Source of the DNA: Amycolatopsis cihanbeyliensis
GTDB lineage: Bacteria; Actinomycetota; Actinomycetes; Mycobacteriales; Pseudonocardiaceae
Length of the DNA stretch: 64,000 nucleotides
Direction: 5' to 3'
Assembly: GCF_006715045.1 (NCBI RefSeq)
Contig: NZ_VFML01000001.1
Coordinates: 2,510,501 to 2,574,500 of the forward strand
Part shown: positions 19,086-29,107 of the stretch, one piece after another
Numbering within the stretch: position 1 is the stretch's first letter
How the letters are laid out: each line of letters begins with the position of its first letter
The notes under the pieces: model-generated
Database searches by the model: none
What the model was told of the DNA's origin: nothing
What the model saw: the letters and a program-made list of their open reading frames with translations, nothing else
Translations under genes and position numbers: made by a program

Positions 19086-22000
19086 GTGACCGAGGCCAGT
19101 ACCGCCCCACCGCGCGCCCGCGAGCAGCCACCACCCCGGTCGCAGCCCCTTGCCGGCGAAGCCCGGCCAGTCGGCTGGATTCGCCGGCTGGCCGCGGCCT
19201 GCTGGCGGCATCCGGTGCTGGTCGTGCTGGCACTGGGTGCCGCCATGCTGGGCACCGGCCTACAGGCGGCGGCCCCGCTGCTGGTCAAGACGGCGGTGGA
19301 CGACGCCGTCGCCGGGCGGACCGGGAACCTCGGCTGGCTGGCGCTGGCGCTGGTCGGGCTGCAGTTGCTGACCTTCGGTGGCGCCTTCGCCCGCCGCTAC
19401 CTCGGCGGCAGGCTCGCCCTGGACGTGCAGCACGACCTGCGCCGCGCGGTGTTCGCCGCGGTGTCCCGGCTGGACGGCGGGAAGCAGGACTCGCTGCGCA
19501 CCGGCCAGGTCGCCTCCCGGGCGATCACCGACCTGCAGTTGGTGACCGGCATCCTCATGCAGGTGCCGCTTTCCGCGGGCTCGGTGATATTCGTGCTGCT
19601 CGCGCTGGCCGCCATGCTGGTGCTCTCCCCCGCACTCACCCTGATCGCGCTGGTCGTCGCGCCCGCGGTGGCCCTCGTGGTGGCCGTGAGCAGGCGCAGG
19701 CTGTTTCCGGCCACCTGGTCGGCCCAGCAACGCGCGGCGGACGTGGCGCAGCACGTGGAGGAGACCGTCACCGGGGTCCGGGTGGTCAAGGGCTTCGGCC
19801 AGGAACGGCGGGAGACCGGGCGCCTGGCCGGGACGGCGCGGACCCTGTTCGGGGAGCGGATGCGCTCGGCGCGGCTGTCCGCGGTGCCCACGGCGACCAC
19901 CTCCGCGCTGCCGGGCGCGGGTCAGGTCGCCGTGCTGGGCTTCGGCGGGCTGCTGGTGATGCAGGGGCAGATCAGCCTCGGCACCTTCCTGGCGTTCGCG
20001 ACCTACGTCACCGCGCTGGTCGGCCCGGCGCGCATGCTGGCCAGCCTGGTCGTGCAGGCCCAGCTCACCCGGGCCGGGGCGGAGCGGGTGTACGAGCTGA
20101 TCGACGCGCAGCCCGAGGTGCGCGACCGGCCCGGCGCGCTGCGGGTCCCGGACGGCCCGCTGGAGATCGAGTTCTCCGGCGTCCGGTTCGGCTACACCCG
20201 GTCCGACCCGGTGCTGGACGGGCTGTCCCTGCATGCCCGCCCCGGCGAGACCCTGGCGCTGGTCGGCACGGCGGGATCCGGCAAATCCACGGTCTCCCTG
20301 CTGCTGCCCCGGTTCTACGACCCGCACTCCGGTTCGGTCCGGCTCGGCCCGCCCGGCGCGAGCACGGACCTGCGTGGGCTGCGGCTGGCCGAGCTGCGTG
20401 CCGCGATCGGGGTGGTGTTCGAGGAGGCGTTCCTGTTCTCCTCCTCGGTCCGGGACAACATCGCCTACGGAAGGCCGGACGCGAGCGAGGAGGAGATCGT
20501 CGCCGCGGCGAAGGCCGCCGAGGCGCACGAGTTCATCACCGAGCTCCCGGACGGCTACGGCACGCAGGTCGGCGAGCGCGGCCTGACCCTGTCCGGCGGG
20601 CAGCGCCAGCGGCTCGGGCTGGCCAGGGCGCTGATCACCGATCCGCGCGTGCTGATCCTGGACGACGCGACCTCGGCCGTGGACACGGTGACCGAGGCGG
20701 CCATCCACGACACCCTGCGCGCGGTGACCCGGACCAGGACGACCCTGCTGATCGCGCATCGCCGCTCCACCCTGGCGCTGGCCGACCGGATCGCCGTGCT
20801 GGACGCGGGCAGGGTGGTGGACGTCGGCACGGCCGCCGAACTGGAGGCACGTTGCCCGCTGTTCCGGGACCTGGTGTCCGGCCCGGGGGACAGCCTGGAC
20901 GAGGTGCGGCGGCGCGCGCCCGCGGTGCCGGACGAATCGGGTGTCACCCCCGCCCTGTGGCCCGACCAGGGGGACGCGGACGAGCCTGCCGGGATCGCCG
21001 GAACCCGGACCCCGCGAGCCTCCGGCGAGGTGCCGCCGACGCCGGAACTGGTCGAGGGGGTACGCAAGCTGCCCCCGGTGCGGGACACCCCGGAACTGGG
21101 TTCGGTCGACCCGGCCGCGCCGGATCCGGACTTCCGGCTGGGCCGGCTGCTGCGCCCGGTGCGCGGCCTGCTCGCGCTGGTGGTGCTGCTGGTCGGGTTG
21201 GACGCGCTGGCCACCATCGCGCTGCCCGCCCTGTACCAGCGCGGGGTGGACCACGGGGTGAACGCGGGCGCGGCCTCGGTGGTGCTGCTGATGGCCGGGG
21301 TCGGTGCGCTGGTGATCGCGATCGACTGGGTGGTCATCGCCGCCCGCACCAAGTCCACCGCCAGGGCCGGGGAGTCGGTGCTGTACCTGCTGCGGGTGCG
21401 CAGCTACGCGCAGCTGCAACGGCTCGGGCTCGACTACTACGAGCGCGAGCTCTCCGGCAAGATCATGACCCGGATGACCACGGATGTGGACGCGCTGTCC
21501 ACGTTCCTGCAGACCGGGCTGGCCGACGCGGTGGTCAGCGTGCTGACCCTGACCGGGATCACGGCCGCCCTGCTGATCACCGACACGACCCTGGCGCTGT
21601 ACGCGCTGGCCGTGCTGCCGGTGCTGGTGGTGGCGACGGTGATCTTCCGCCGGCTGGCCTCGGCCGCCTACACCGAGGCGCGCGAGCGGGTCAGCGTGGT
21701 CAACGCGGACATGCAGGAGAACGTCACCGGGCTACGGGTGGCGCAGGCCTACCGCAGGGAGGAGCGTTCGGCTCAGGCGTTCGCCTCGCGCAGCGACGCC
21801 TACCGGCGCTCCCGGCTGCGGGCACAGCGCTACGTCGCGACGTACTTCCCGTTCGTGGCGATGCTGTCCGGGGTCGCCGAGGCGGTGGTGCTGGTCGTGG
21901 GCGCGCACCGGGTGGCGGCCGGGACGCTGACCCCGGGTGTGTTGCTGGCTTTCCTGCTGTATCTGGGCATGTTCTTCTCCCCCATCCAGCAGCTCTCCTC

Positions 22001-22856
22001 GGTGTTCGACGGCTACCAGCAGGCGAAGGTCGGGCTGCGCCGGATCGGGGACCTGCTGCGCACCCCGACCTCGGTGCCGCAGGCGACCGATCCGATCGAG
22101 GTGCCCGCCCGGCTGCGCGGCGAGGTGACCCTGGACGGGGTGGACTTCCACTACCCCGGCACCGAGACCCCCGCGCTGGCCGGGGTGTCGATGGACGTGC
22201 CCGCCGGTTCGACCGTGGCGCTGGTCGGCGCCACCGGCGCGGGCAAGTCCACTGTGGTCAAGCTGGTCGCGAGGTTCTACGACGTGACCGGCGGCGTGGT
22301 GCGGGTGGACGGGGTGGACGTGCGGGACTACGACCTGGCCGGGCTGCGCGGCAGGCTGGGCGTCGTCGGGCAGGAACCGCACCTGTTCACCGGCACGGTG
22401 GCCGACAACATCCGGTACGGGCGCCCCTCGGCGACCGACCCCGAGGTGGAGGCCGCGGTACGGGCGGTCGGCGCGCTGGACGGCATCGCGGCCCTGCCGT
22501 CGGGCTTCCATCAGGAGGTCGGCGAGCGTGGCAGGGCGCTGTCCACCGGGCAGCGCCAGCTGGTCGCCCTGGCACGGGCCGAGCTGGTGGACCCGGACAT
22601 CCTGCTGCTGGACGAGGCGACCGCGGCGCTGGACCCCGCCACCGAAACGGCGGTGCTGCGGGCCACCGATCAGCTCACCACGCGGCGCACCACCTTCGTC
22701 GTCGCCCACCGGCTCGCCACGGCCGCGCGCGCCGACCGGATCGTGGTGCTCGACCACGGCCGGATCATCGAGCAGGGAACACACGGGGAGCTGCTGGCGG
22801 CAGGCGGCCACTACGCCCGGCTGTGGCGGCTCGGTGACGCCGCGGCGGCGAGCTGA
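19086..22856 (+). CDS. Fused heterodimer-type ABC exporter (two TMD-NBD halves in one chain)
   Basis: The 1256-residue protein has two type IV ABC exporter halves. NBD1 has Walker A GTAGSGKST (394-402), LSGGQ (502) and LILDDATSAVD with Asp527 in place of the catalytic Glu. NBD2 has GATGAGKST (1048), a variant signature LSTGQ (1152) and LLLDEATAALD with Glu1177. A degenerate Walker B in one half and an altered signature in the other together make one weak ATP site, as in heterodimeric exporters such as Rv1272c/Rv1273c. The linker (about 605-680) is acidic and proline-rich. Substrate is unknown; drug or lipid is plausible. The start is GTG. Confidence 0.9.
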   Translation: MTEASTAPPRAREQPPPRSQPLAGEARPVGWIRRLAAACWRHPVLVVLALGAAMLGTGLQAAAPLLVKTAVDDAVAGRTGNLGWLALALVGLQLLTFGGAFARRYLGGRLALDVQHDLRRAVFAAVSRLDGGKQDSLRTGQVASRAITDLQLVTGILMQVPLSAGSVIFVLLALAAMLVLSPALTLIALVVAPAVALVVAVSRRRLFPATWSAQQRAADVAQHVEETVTGVRVVKGFGQERRETGRLAGTARTLFGERMRSARLSAVPTATTSALPGAGQVAVLGFGGLLVMQGQISLGTFLAFATYVTALVGPARMLASLVVQAQLTRAGAERVYELIDAQPEVRDRPGALRVPDGPLEIEFSGVRFGYTRSDPVLDGLSLHARPGETLALVGTAGSGKSTVSLLLPRFYDPHSGSVRLGPPGASTDLRGLRLAELRAAIGVVFEEAFLFSSSVRDNIAYGRPDASEEEIVAAAKAAEAHEFITELPDGYGTQVGERGLTLSGGQRQRLGLARALITDPRVLILDDATSAVDTVTEAAIHDTLRAVTRTRTTLLIAHRRSTLALADRIAVLDAGRVVDVGTAAELEARCPLFRDLVSGPGDSLDEVRRRAPAVPDESGVTPALWPDQGDADEPAGIAGTRTPRASGEVPPTPELVEGVRKLPPVRDTPELGSVDPAAPDPDFRLGRLLRPVRGLLALVVLLVGLDALATIALPALYQRGVDHGVNAGAASVVLLMAGVGALVIAIDWVVIAARTKSTARAGESVLYLLRVRSYAQLQRLGLDYYERELSGKIMTRMTTDVDALSTFLQTGLADAVVSVLTLTGITAALLITDTTLALYALAVLPVLVVATVIFRRLASAAYTEARERVSVVNADMQENVTGLRVAQAYRREERSAQAFASRSDAYRRSRLRAQRYVATYFPFVAMLSGVAEAVVLVVGAHRVAAGTLTPGVLLAFLLYLGMFFSPIQQLSSVFDGYQQAKVGLRRIGDLLRTPTSVPQATDPIEVPARLRGEVTLDGVDFHYPGTETPALAGVSMDVPAGSTVALVGATGAGKSTVVKLVARFYDVTGGVVRVDGVDVRDYDLAGLRGRLGVVGQEPHLFTGTVADNIRYGRPSATDPEVEAAVRAVGALDGIAALPSGFHQEVGERGRALSTGQRQLVALARAELVDPDILLLDEATAALDPATETAVLRATDQLTTRRTTFVVAHRLATAARADRIVVLDHGRIIEQGTHGELLAAGGHYARLWRLGDAAAAS

Positions 22857-22872
22857 CCGGTACCGGTACCGG
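22857..22872. other. Self-complementary CCGGTACCGGTACCGG right after the exporter stop
   Basis: A 16-bp perfect palindrome built of three CCGG units joined by TA begins at the base after the TGA. It has no T-run and no loop, so it is a poor terminator. It may be a protein-binding site or chance. Confidence 0.3.
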
Positions 22873-22942
22873 AGACGTAGGCCGGTTTGACGACACGTTC
22901 GGGACAGGCCGGCGCGTGGCGCGGGGCCACCATGCGGTCCGG

Positions 22943-23570
22943 TCACACCGCCATGGCGAACGCCATCACCGCCATGCCGAGGCTCATCACGGCATGCGCG
23001 GCCGAGGTCAGCGCCCGCGTGCCGAGCACGCCATCGACCGTGGAAGGCACGTACTCGCGCGCGGCGTCGATCGCCCTGGCCAGCCACCACAGGCCCCAGC
23101 CGAGGAACACCACGGTCACCAGCAGCCCGACGAGCAGGACCCCCCCCCGCGGGCGGGCCGGGGTCCGGCGAGCCGGTTGCGCCGTGTGCCGCGTGGCCAC
23201 CCGCCGCGCCCGCGCCGGGTGCCGCGTGCGTGGCGGGCGGCATGGCGGCGACCATCCAGACCATGGCCGCCATCATCAGCGCGTGATGCACCTGGGCGAG
23301 CCGGCCGCCCTCGTGCGCCCGCACCGGGCCGAGCACCGCCATGGCGAGGAACCAGACGCCCGCCACGCCGAAGCCGACCGCCTGCGGCAGCACCGGAAGG
23401 TCCGTACCCCACGGCCACAGCATCGCGATCATCGCGGCACACATCACCAGGTGCAGCAGGTCGCCCACCCAGGCCAGCGGGGAGGCGCGCACGCACCGGC
23501 AGGCGTACCAGACAGCCGCACCGGCGAAGGCGACGGTGAGCAGCAGGGTCAGGCCGAAGTCGGGGATCAT
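22943..23570 (-). pseudogene. DUF5134-like membrane protein gene, frameshifted at a G9 run
   Basis: The first part (ATG at 23570, MIPDFGLTLLLTVAFAG) runs through three or four membrane helices to GHAAHGATGSPDPGPP. It then loses frame at a run of nine G on the coding strand (C9 at 23140-23148). The frame continuing to 22943 encodes the remaining helices (VLLVGLLVTVVFLGWGLWWL, then HAVMSLGMAVMAF), as DUF5134 proteins do. Removing one G joins them into about 209 residues. It could be a sequencing slip, a real mutation, or a phase-variable switch. The start overlaps the PepSY gene stop by 4 bp (ATGA), so the two are translated together. Confidence 0.75.
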
Positions 23571-24964
23571 CGCGCTCCCGCCGCCCCCGCGCGGGCCGCC
23601 CTGGCTCCGAGCGCGAGGTCGACCAGCACGAACAGCAGCAGGGACACCCCGAACACCGGGAGGAACCAGCCGATCACCGCGGCCGCCACCAGCAACGGTG
23701 CGAGTACCCGCGCGGGCACCCGGCGCCAGGCCCCACGCGGCGGCGGCCTGCCCAGCCTGCCGCCGGGCGGCCTGCGCCGCCACCACATCCGGTAGCCCCA
23801 GACGATGAGGCAGATCAGGCCCCCGGCCAGCAGGAGCAGCGCGAGCTGATTCACCCAGCCGAACAGGAAGCCCATATGCGCGTCGATGCCCCACCTGGCG
23901 AGCTTCGCCCCCAGCGAGTAGTCCTCGAACCGGAGCGTGTCGGTGATCCGGCCGGTCGCCGGGTCGACGGCCATCGAGTCCTGCTTCTCCGGCCAGTGCC
24001 GCTGGATCTGCTGCACCACGTACGCGTCGCCGGGTCCGGCGGAAGGGCGGATCTCCACCGGATCCGACAACCCTGCGGCCGCGGTGGTCGCCCGCACCGC
24101 GTCGATACCGACGTCGGGGCCGTCGAGCTGGGCGACATCGGTGGCAACCGATGGGGTGGTCCAGTCCAGCTCGGCACGCAGGTCACCGATGTTCACCCCG
24201 GCGAACAGCGACCAGGTCAGCCCGGTGGCGGAGAGGAACAGCAACCCGAGCGCCGACCACAGGCCGACCGCGCCGTGCCAGGACAGCAACCGCTTGCGCC
24301 CGGGACCACCGCCCTCGGGCAGCAGGGTGCGGCGCAGCCTGCGTTCCCTGCGGCGCCTGCCGAGCCACAGCACCAGGCCGCCGAGCACGATCACCCACAG
24401 CCAGCTGGCGGCCAGCTCGGTGTAGATCCGCCCCGGGTCGCCGAGGTGCAGGTTACGGTGCAGCTGGTCGAACCAGGTACGCAGCGGAAGGGCCTGCCCC
24501 GAACCGTAGGTCTCCAGGCTGCCGCGCAGCTCGCCGTTGTGCGGGTTCACGAACACGGTGTGGTGGAAGCTCGGTTCGAGACCCGCCCGGTCGAAGATCA
24601 CCTGAGTGGTGTCGGTGGGCGTCGGAGCAGGCCGCACGGCGGTCACCCGGCCGTCCGGAACGGTCATCCTGGCCTGGTCCACCTGCTCGGCCAGCGGCAG
24701 CTCGCCCCGCGTGGCGGGCACATGCAGCTCGTGGTCGTAGACCGCGTCCTCCAGCTGCGGGGTGAAGACGTAGAGCAGCCCCGTCACCGCGGCGACCAGC
24801 AGGAACGGCGCGACGAACACTCCCGCGTAGAAGTGCAGCCGCAGCGCGAACGGGCGCAACGCGGCCCAGCCCGTGCCGGGCCGCACCGGATCCCCGGCGG
24901 GGGACTGCCCAGCCTCCCGCTCCGATACCGGCATACCGCCCTCCGACACCTCGACGTCACTCAT
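23567..24964 (-). CDS. PepSY-associated transmembrane protein (PiuB-like)
   Basis: The 465-residue protein has four main helices: near 45-68 (FYAGVFVAPFLLVAAVTGLLY), 180-200, 230-255 and 375-400. An additional pair lies at the C-terminus after a proline/arginine stretch. The His residues in helix 1 (LRLHFYAG) and in RNLHLGD and AHMGFLFG follow the PepSY_TM pattern of putative haem- or metal-linked reductases. Family members are often iron- or copper-regulated and act at the membrane. It is followed, with 4-bp overlap, by the DUF5134 gene; related pairs often accompany copper or haem handling genes. No such gene is beside it here. Confidence 0.8.
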   Translation of the reverse strand: MSDVEVSEGGMPVSEREAGQSPAGDPVRPGTGWAALRPFALRLHFYAGVFVAPFLLVAAVTGLLYVFTPQLEDAVYDHELHVPATRGELPLAEQVDQARMTVPDGRVTAVRPAPTPTDTTQVIFDRAGLEPSFHHTVFVNPHNGELRGSLETYGSGQALPLRTWFDQLHRNLHLGDPGRIYTELAASWLWVIVLGGLVLWLGRRRRERRLRRTLLPEGGGPGRKRLLSWHGAVGLWSALGLLFLSATGLTWSLFAGVNIGDLRAELDWTTPSVATDVAQLDGPDVGIDAVRATTAAAGLSDPVEIRPSAGPGDAYVVQQIQRHWPEKQDSMAVDPATGRITDTLRFEDYSLGAKLARWGIDAHMGFLFGWVNQLALLLLAGGLICLIVWGYRMWWRRRPPGGRLGRPPPRGAWRRVPARVLAPLLVAAAVIGWFLPVFGVSLLLFVLVDLALGARAARAGAAGAR

Positions 24965-25012
24965 GAGTCGGCGAGCGACGCCGTCGAGTTCCAGCGGTTC
25001 TCGTGCGCTCCT

Positions 25013-25123
25013 TCAGATCACCCGCGGCTCGCGGGCGCCCAGCAGCAGCACGTCCATGGCTTCGGCAACGAAGTCCGCGGAGTCCACGCGCAGCCGGTAG
25101 TCACCGGCCCCAGCGGCGTTCAT
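25013..25123 (-). CDS. Possible 36-residue protein (low confidence)
   Basis: The frame from the ATG at 25123 encodes MNAAGAGDYRLRV...LLLGAREPRVI. It has mixed charge and good GC3-type codon choice but no ribosome site before it. It lies in the 353-bp gap between the PepSY gene and kgd, which otherwise holds the divergent promoters for those two. It may be spurious. No family is recognised. Confidence 0.25.
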   Translation of the reverse strand: MNAAGAGDYRLRVDSADFVAEAMDVLLLGAREPRVI

Positions 25124-25317
25124 AATCGATTCAGTGGCGCACGTCGTACTCCCCGGTGTGGGGTTGACCGAGTTCGCTGACACTGAGCCACGCAAGGGGG
25201 TTAGCCTGGTAAGCGCGCAGTCGGATACGGGTGTCACGGCCTGACCACCCGGGTCCTCCCACGCGCAGGCAACACCACAGACACCAGATCGAGTATGGAT
25301 AGAGGCGAGTCTCTGCC

Positions 25318-28300
25318 GTGTCCAGCAGCAGCCCTGCGTCACAGTTCGGCCCCAACGAATGGCTCGTCGAGGAAATGTACGACCAGTTCCTCGCCGACCC
25401 CTCCTCAGTAGATGCCGCCTGGCACGACTTCTTCGCCGACTTCACGCCGACGCAGGCCGGGCAGTCGACATCGACCCCGTCGGGTGAGACGAACAGCACT
25501 TCGCAGAACGGCCAGGCCTCGGCCGCGCCGGCCCAGCCCGCGGCACAGCAGGCCCCGGCGAAGGAGCAGGCCGAGCCGAAGCCACAGCAGCAGCCTGCCC
25601 AGCAGGCCCGGCCCACCCAGCAGGCCCCGGCCAGGGAACAGCAGCCCACGCAGGCCAAGGCGGCACCCGCGAAGCCGGCCGCGAGCTCGGCGGCGTCGAC
25701 GACCTCGGACGACACCGAGCGCAAGGCACTGCGCGGCGCCGCGGCGGCGATCGCGAAGAACATGGACGCCTCGCTGAGCGTCCCGACGGCGACCAGCGTG
25801 CGGGCGGTCCCGGCCAAGCTGATGGCCGACAACCGGATCGTGATCAACAACCACCTCAAGCGGACCAGGGGTGGCAAGATCTCCTTCACCCACCTGATCG
25901 GCTACGCGATGGTCCGCGCGCTGCACCAGTTCCCGAACATGAACCGGCACTACGAGCTGGTGGACGGCAAGCCGCACGCGGTCAGCCCGGAACACATCAA
26001 CCTCGGTCTCGCCATCGACATGAAGGGCAAGGACGACTCCCGCACCCTGGTCGTGGCGTCCATCAAGAACACCGAGAACATGACGTTCCTGCAGTTCTGG
26101 CAGGCGTACGAGGACATCGTCCGTAAGGCGCGCAACAACAAGCTCACCGCGGACGACTTCGCGGGCACCACCATCTCGCTGACCAACCCCGGCGGGATCG
26201 GCACCAACCACTCGGTGCCGCGGCTGCAGTCCGGCCAGGGCGCGATCATCGGGGTCGGCGCCATGCAGTACCCGGCCGCGTTCGAGGGCACCAGTGAGAA
26301 GACCCTGGTTGACCTCGGCGTGAGCAAGATCATGACGCTGACCTCGACCTACGACCACCGGATCATCCAGGGCGCGGAGTCCGGTGAGTTCCTCAAGCGG
26401 ATCCACGCGCTGCTGCTCGGTGAGGACCGGTTCTACGACGACATCTTCACCTCGCTGCGGCTGCCCTACGAGCCGGTGCGCTGGGTCGAGGACATCCCGG
26501 AGGGCGCCGTCGACAAGACGGCCAGGGTGATCGAGCTGATCGAGGCATACCGGATGCGCGGCCACCTGATGGCCGACACCGACCCGCTGAACTACCGGCA
26601 ACGCAGGCACGAGGACCTGGACGTGCTCTCGCACGGGCTGACCCTGTGGGACCTGGACCGGGAGTTCGCGGTCGGCGGGTTCGCCAGCCAGGAGCGGATG
26701 AAGCTGCGCGACGTGCTCGGCGTGCTGCGCAACTCCTACTGCCGCACGGTGGGCATCGAGTACACGCACATCCTGGATCCGGACGAGCGGCGCTGGATCC
26801 AGGACCGGGTGGAGATCCCGCACGACAAGCCCGACCCCGCGGTGCAGAAGTACGTGCTGTCCAAGCTGAACGCGGCCGAGGCCTTCGAGACCTTCCTGCA
26901 GACCAAGTACGTCGGGCAGAAGCGGTTCTCCCTCGAAGGCGGCGAGACGGTGATCCCGCTGCTGGACACCGTGCTGGACAAGGCGGCCGAGCACGAGCTG
27001 GACGAGGTCGTGATCGGCATGCCGCACCGCGGCAGGCTGAACGTGCTGGCCAACATCGTCGGCAAGCCGATCGCGCAGATCTTCCAGGAGTTCGAGGGCA
27101 ACCTCGACCCCGGCCAGGCGCACGGCTCCGGGGACGTGAAGTACCACCTCGGCGCCGAGGGCAAGTACTTCCGGATGTTCGGCGACGGCGAGACCAAGGT
27201 GTCGCTGGCCTCCAACCCCTCGCACCTGGAGACCGTCGACCCGGTGCTGGAGGGCATCGCCCGCGCCAAGCAGGACATCCTGGACAAGGGCGGTGAGGGC
27301 TTCACCGTGCTACCGGTCCTGCTGCACGGGGACGCCGCGTTCGCCGGGCAGGGCGTGGTCGCCGAGACGCTGAACCTTGCGCTGCTGCGCGGGTACCGCA
27401 CCGGTGGCACCGTGCACCTCATCATCAACAACCAGGTCGGCTACACCACGGCGCCGGAGAACGCGCGGTCCACGCAGTACGCCACCGACGTGGCGAAGAT
27501 GATCGGGGCCCCGGTGTTCCACGTGAACGGGGACGACCCCGAGGCCGCGTACTGGGTGGCCCAGCTCGCCGTGGACTACCGCCAGGCGTTCAACAAGGAC
27601 GTCGTGATCGACATGATCTGCTACCGGCGGCGCGGCCACAACGAGGGCGACGATCCCTCGATGACTCAGCCCGGGATGTACGACATCATCGACACCAAGC
27701 GCAGCGTGCGGAAGACGTACACGGAGTCGCTGATCGGCCGCGGGGACATCTCGGTCGACGAGGCCGAGGCGGCGCTGCGGGACTTCTCCAGCCAGCTCGA
27801 GCACGTCTTCAACGAGGTGCGTGAACTGGAGAAGCATCCGATCGCACCGAGCCCCTCGGTCGAGGAGGAGCAGCAGGTGCCGGCCAAGGTACCGACCGCG
27901 GTCACCAGGGAGATGGTCGAGCGGATCGGCGACGCGTTCGTCAACCTGCCGGAGGGATTCACCCCGCACCCCCGGGTCAAGCCGGTGCTGGAGCGGCGGT
28001 ACAAGATGACCCGCGAGGGTGGTATCGACTGGGCCTTCGGCGAGCTGCTGGCGTTCGGCTCGCTGGCGATGGAGGGCAGGCTGGTGCGGCTGTCCGGGCA
28101 GGACTCCCGGCGCGGCACCTTCACCCAGCGGCACTCGGTGCTGATCGACCGCAAGACCGGCCGGGAGTACTCGCCGTTGCAGCACCTCGCGGAGAACCAG
28201 GGCCGGGTGATGATCTACGACTCGGCGCTGTCGGAGTACGCGGCCGTCGGCTTCGAGTACGGCTACTCGGTGGCCAATGCCGAGGCACTGGTGATGTGGG

Positions 28301-29052
28301 AAGCGCAGTTCGGCGACTTCGTCAACGGCGCGCAGACCGTGATCGACGAGTACATCTCCTCCGGTGAGGCGAAGTGGGGCCAGCTGTCCGACGTGGTGCT
28401 GCTGCTGCCGCACGGCCACGAGGGTCAGGGCCCGGACCACACCTCCGGCCGGATCGAGCGGTTCCTGCAACTGTGCGCCGAGGGCTCCATGACGGTGTCG
28501 GTTCCGTCCACCCCCGCGAACTACTTCCACCTGCTGCGCAGGCACGCGCTGGACGGGGTGAACCGGCCGCTGGTGGTCTTCACCCCGAAGCGGCTGCTGC
28601 GCGACAAGCTGGTGAAGTCCGAGGTCGCCGACTTCACCGACCAGTCGAAGTTCCTCTCCGTCATCGACGACGACGGGGTGGACCCGGCCAAGGTTCGCAA
28701 GGTGCTGCTGACCTCCGGCAAGCTGTACTGGGAGCTGCTGACCGAGCGCGGCAAGCGGGAGATCGACGACGTGGCACTGGTGCGGGTCGAGCAGTACTAC
28801 CCGCTGCCGAAGAAGAAGCTGCAGGCCGCGATCGAGCGGTACGCGAATGCCCGCGAGGTCATGTGGACCCAGGAAGAGCCGGAGAATCAGGGCGCATGGC
28901 CCTTCTTCGGCCTCAACCTGCCCCGCAAGCTGCCCGAGTCCTTCTCCGCTCTCCAGGTAGCGGCCAGGCGCCCGATGGCGGCGCCGTCCGCTGGTTCCTC
29001 GAAGGTGCACGACGTGGAGCAGAAGGCCCTCATCGACAAGGCCTTCAGCTAG
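25318..29052 (+). CDS. kgd: Multifunctional 2-oxoglutarate decarboxylase/dehydrogenase E1-E2 (Kgd)
   Basis: The 1244-residue protein is of the fused actinobacterial type. It has an N-terminal E1-binding segment ([18 protein letters not shown], about 7-40), an Ala/Pro/Gln-rich linker (about 45-125), an E2 succinyltransferase-like domain (about 130-360, with [17 protein letters not shown]), and then thiamine-diphosphate E1 (about 365-1244, with [22 protein letters not shown] and HNEGDDPS). It joins the TCA cycle at 2-oxoglutarate and works with E2p/Lpd encoded elsewhere. It is normally inhibited by the FHA protein GarA. GTG start. A hairpin terminator follows 6 bp after the stop. Confidence 0.96.
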   Translation: MSSSSPASQFGPNEWLVEEMYDQFLADPSSVDAAWHDFFADFTPTQAGQSTSTPSGETNSTSQNGQASAAPAQPAAQQAPAKEQAEPKPQQQPAQQARPTQQAPAREQQPTQAKAAPAKPAASSAASTTSDDTERKALRGAAAAIAKNMDASLSVPTATSVRAVPAKLMADNRIVINNHLKRTRGGKISFTHLIGYAMVRALHQFPNMNRHYELVDGKPHAVSPEHINLGLAIDMKGKDDSRTLVVASIKNTENMTFLQFWQAYEDIVRKARNNKLTADDFAGTTISLTNPGGIGTNHSVPRLQSGQGAIIGVGAMQYPAAFEGTSEKTLVDLGVSKIMTLTSTYDHRIIQGAESGEFLKRIHALLLGEDRFYDDIFTSLRLPYEPVRWVEDIPEGAVDKTARVIELIEAYRMRGHLMADTDPLNYRQRRHEDLDVLSHGLTLWDLDREFAVGGFASQERMKLRDVLGVLRNSYCRTVGIEYTHILDPDERRWIQDRVEIPHDKPDPAVQKYVLSKLNAAEAFETFLQTKYVGQKRFSLEGGETVIPLLDTVLDKAAEHELDEVVIGMPHRGRLNVLANIVGKPIAQIFQEFEGNLDPGQAHGSGDVKYHLGAEGKYFRMFGDGETKVSLASNPSHLETVDPVLEGIARAKQDILDKGGEGFTVLPVLLHGDAAFAGQGVVAETLNLALLRGYRTGGTVHLIINNQVGYTTAPENARSTQYATDVAKMIGAPVFHVNGDDPEAAYWVAQLAVDYRQAFNKDVVIDMICYRRRGHNEGDDPSMTQPGMYDIIDTKRSVRKTYTESLIGRGDISVDEAEAALRDFSSQLEHVFNEVRELEKHPIAPSPSVEEEQQVPAKVPTAVTREMVERIGDAFVNLPEGFTPHPRVKPVLERRYKMTREGGIDWAFGELLAFGSLAMEGRLVRLSGQDSRRGTFTQRHSVLIDRKTGREYSPLQHLAENQGRVMIYDSALSEYAAVGFEYGYSVANAEALVMWEAQFGDFVNGAQTVIDEYISSGEAKWGQLSDVVLLLPHGHEGQGPDHTSGRIERFLQLCAEGSMTVSVPSTPANYFHLLRRHALDGVNRPLVVFTPKRLLRDKLVKSEVADFTDQSKFLSVIDDDGVDPAKVRKVLLTSGKLYWELLTERGKREIDDVALVRVEQYYPLPKKKLQAAIERYANAREVMWTQEEPENQGAWPFFGLNLPRKLPESFSALQVAARRPMAAPSAGSSKVHDVEQKALIDKAFS

Positions 29053-29058
29053 GACACA

Positions 29059-29093
29059 GGTGTGCCGGACGGCAGATCACCGTCCGGCACACC
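29059..29093. terminator. Bidirectional terminator hairpin between kgd and the phosphotransferase gene
   Basis: Perfect 14-bp arms GGTGTGCCGGACGG and CCGTCCGGCACACC enclose a 7-nt loop, placed between two convergent stop codons. There is no long T-run, which is common for actinobacterial terminators. Confidence 0.8.
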
Positions 29094-29107
29094 CCCGTTC
29101 ACACCGG

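Noticed and set aside
19260..21419. A 719-codon minus-strand frame antisense to the ABC exporter
   Set aside because: It has shadow composition (repeated Q, H, G, R) and no motifs; the opposite strand carries all exporter motifs.
22857..22872. A terminator at the CCGG/TA palindrome after the ABC exporter
   Set aside because: A perfect palindrome without a loop or T-run is a poor intrinsic terminator; I list it only as a palindrome.
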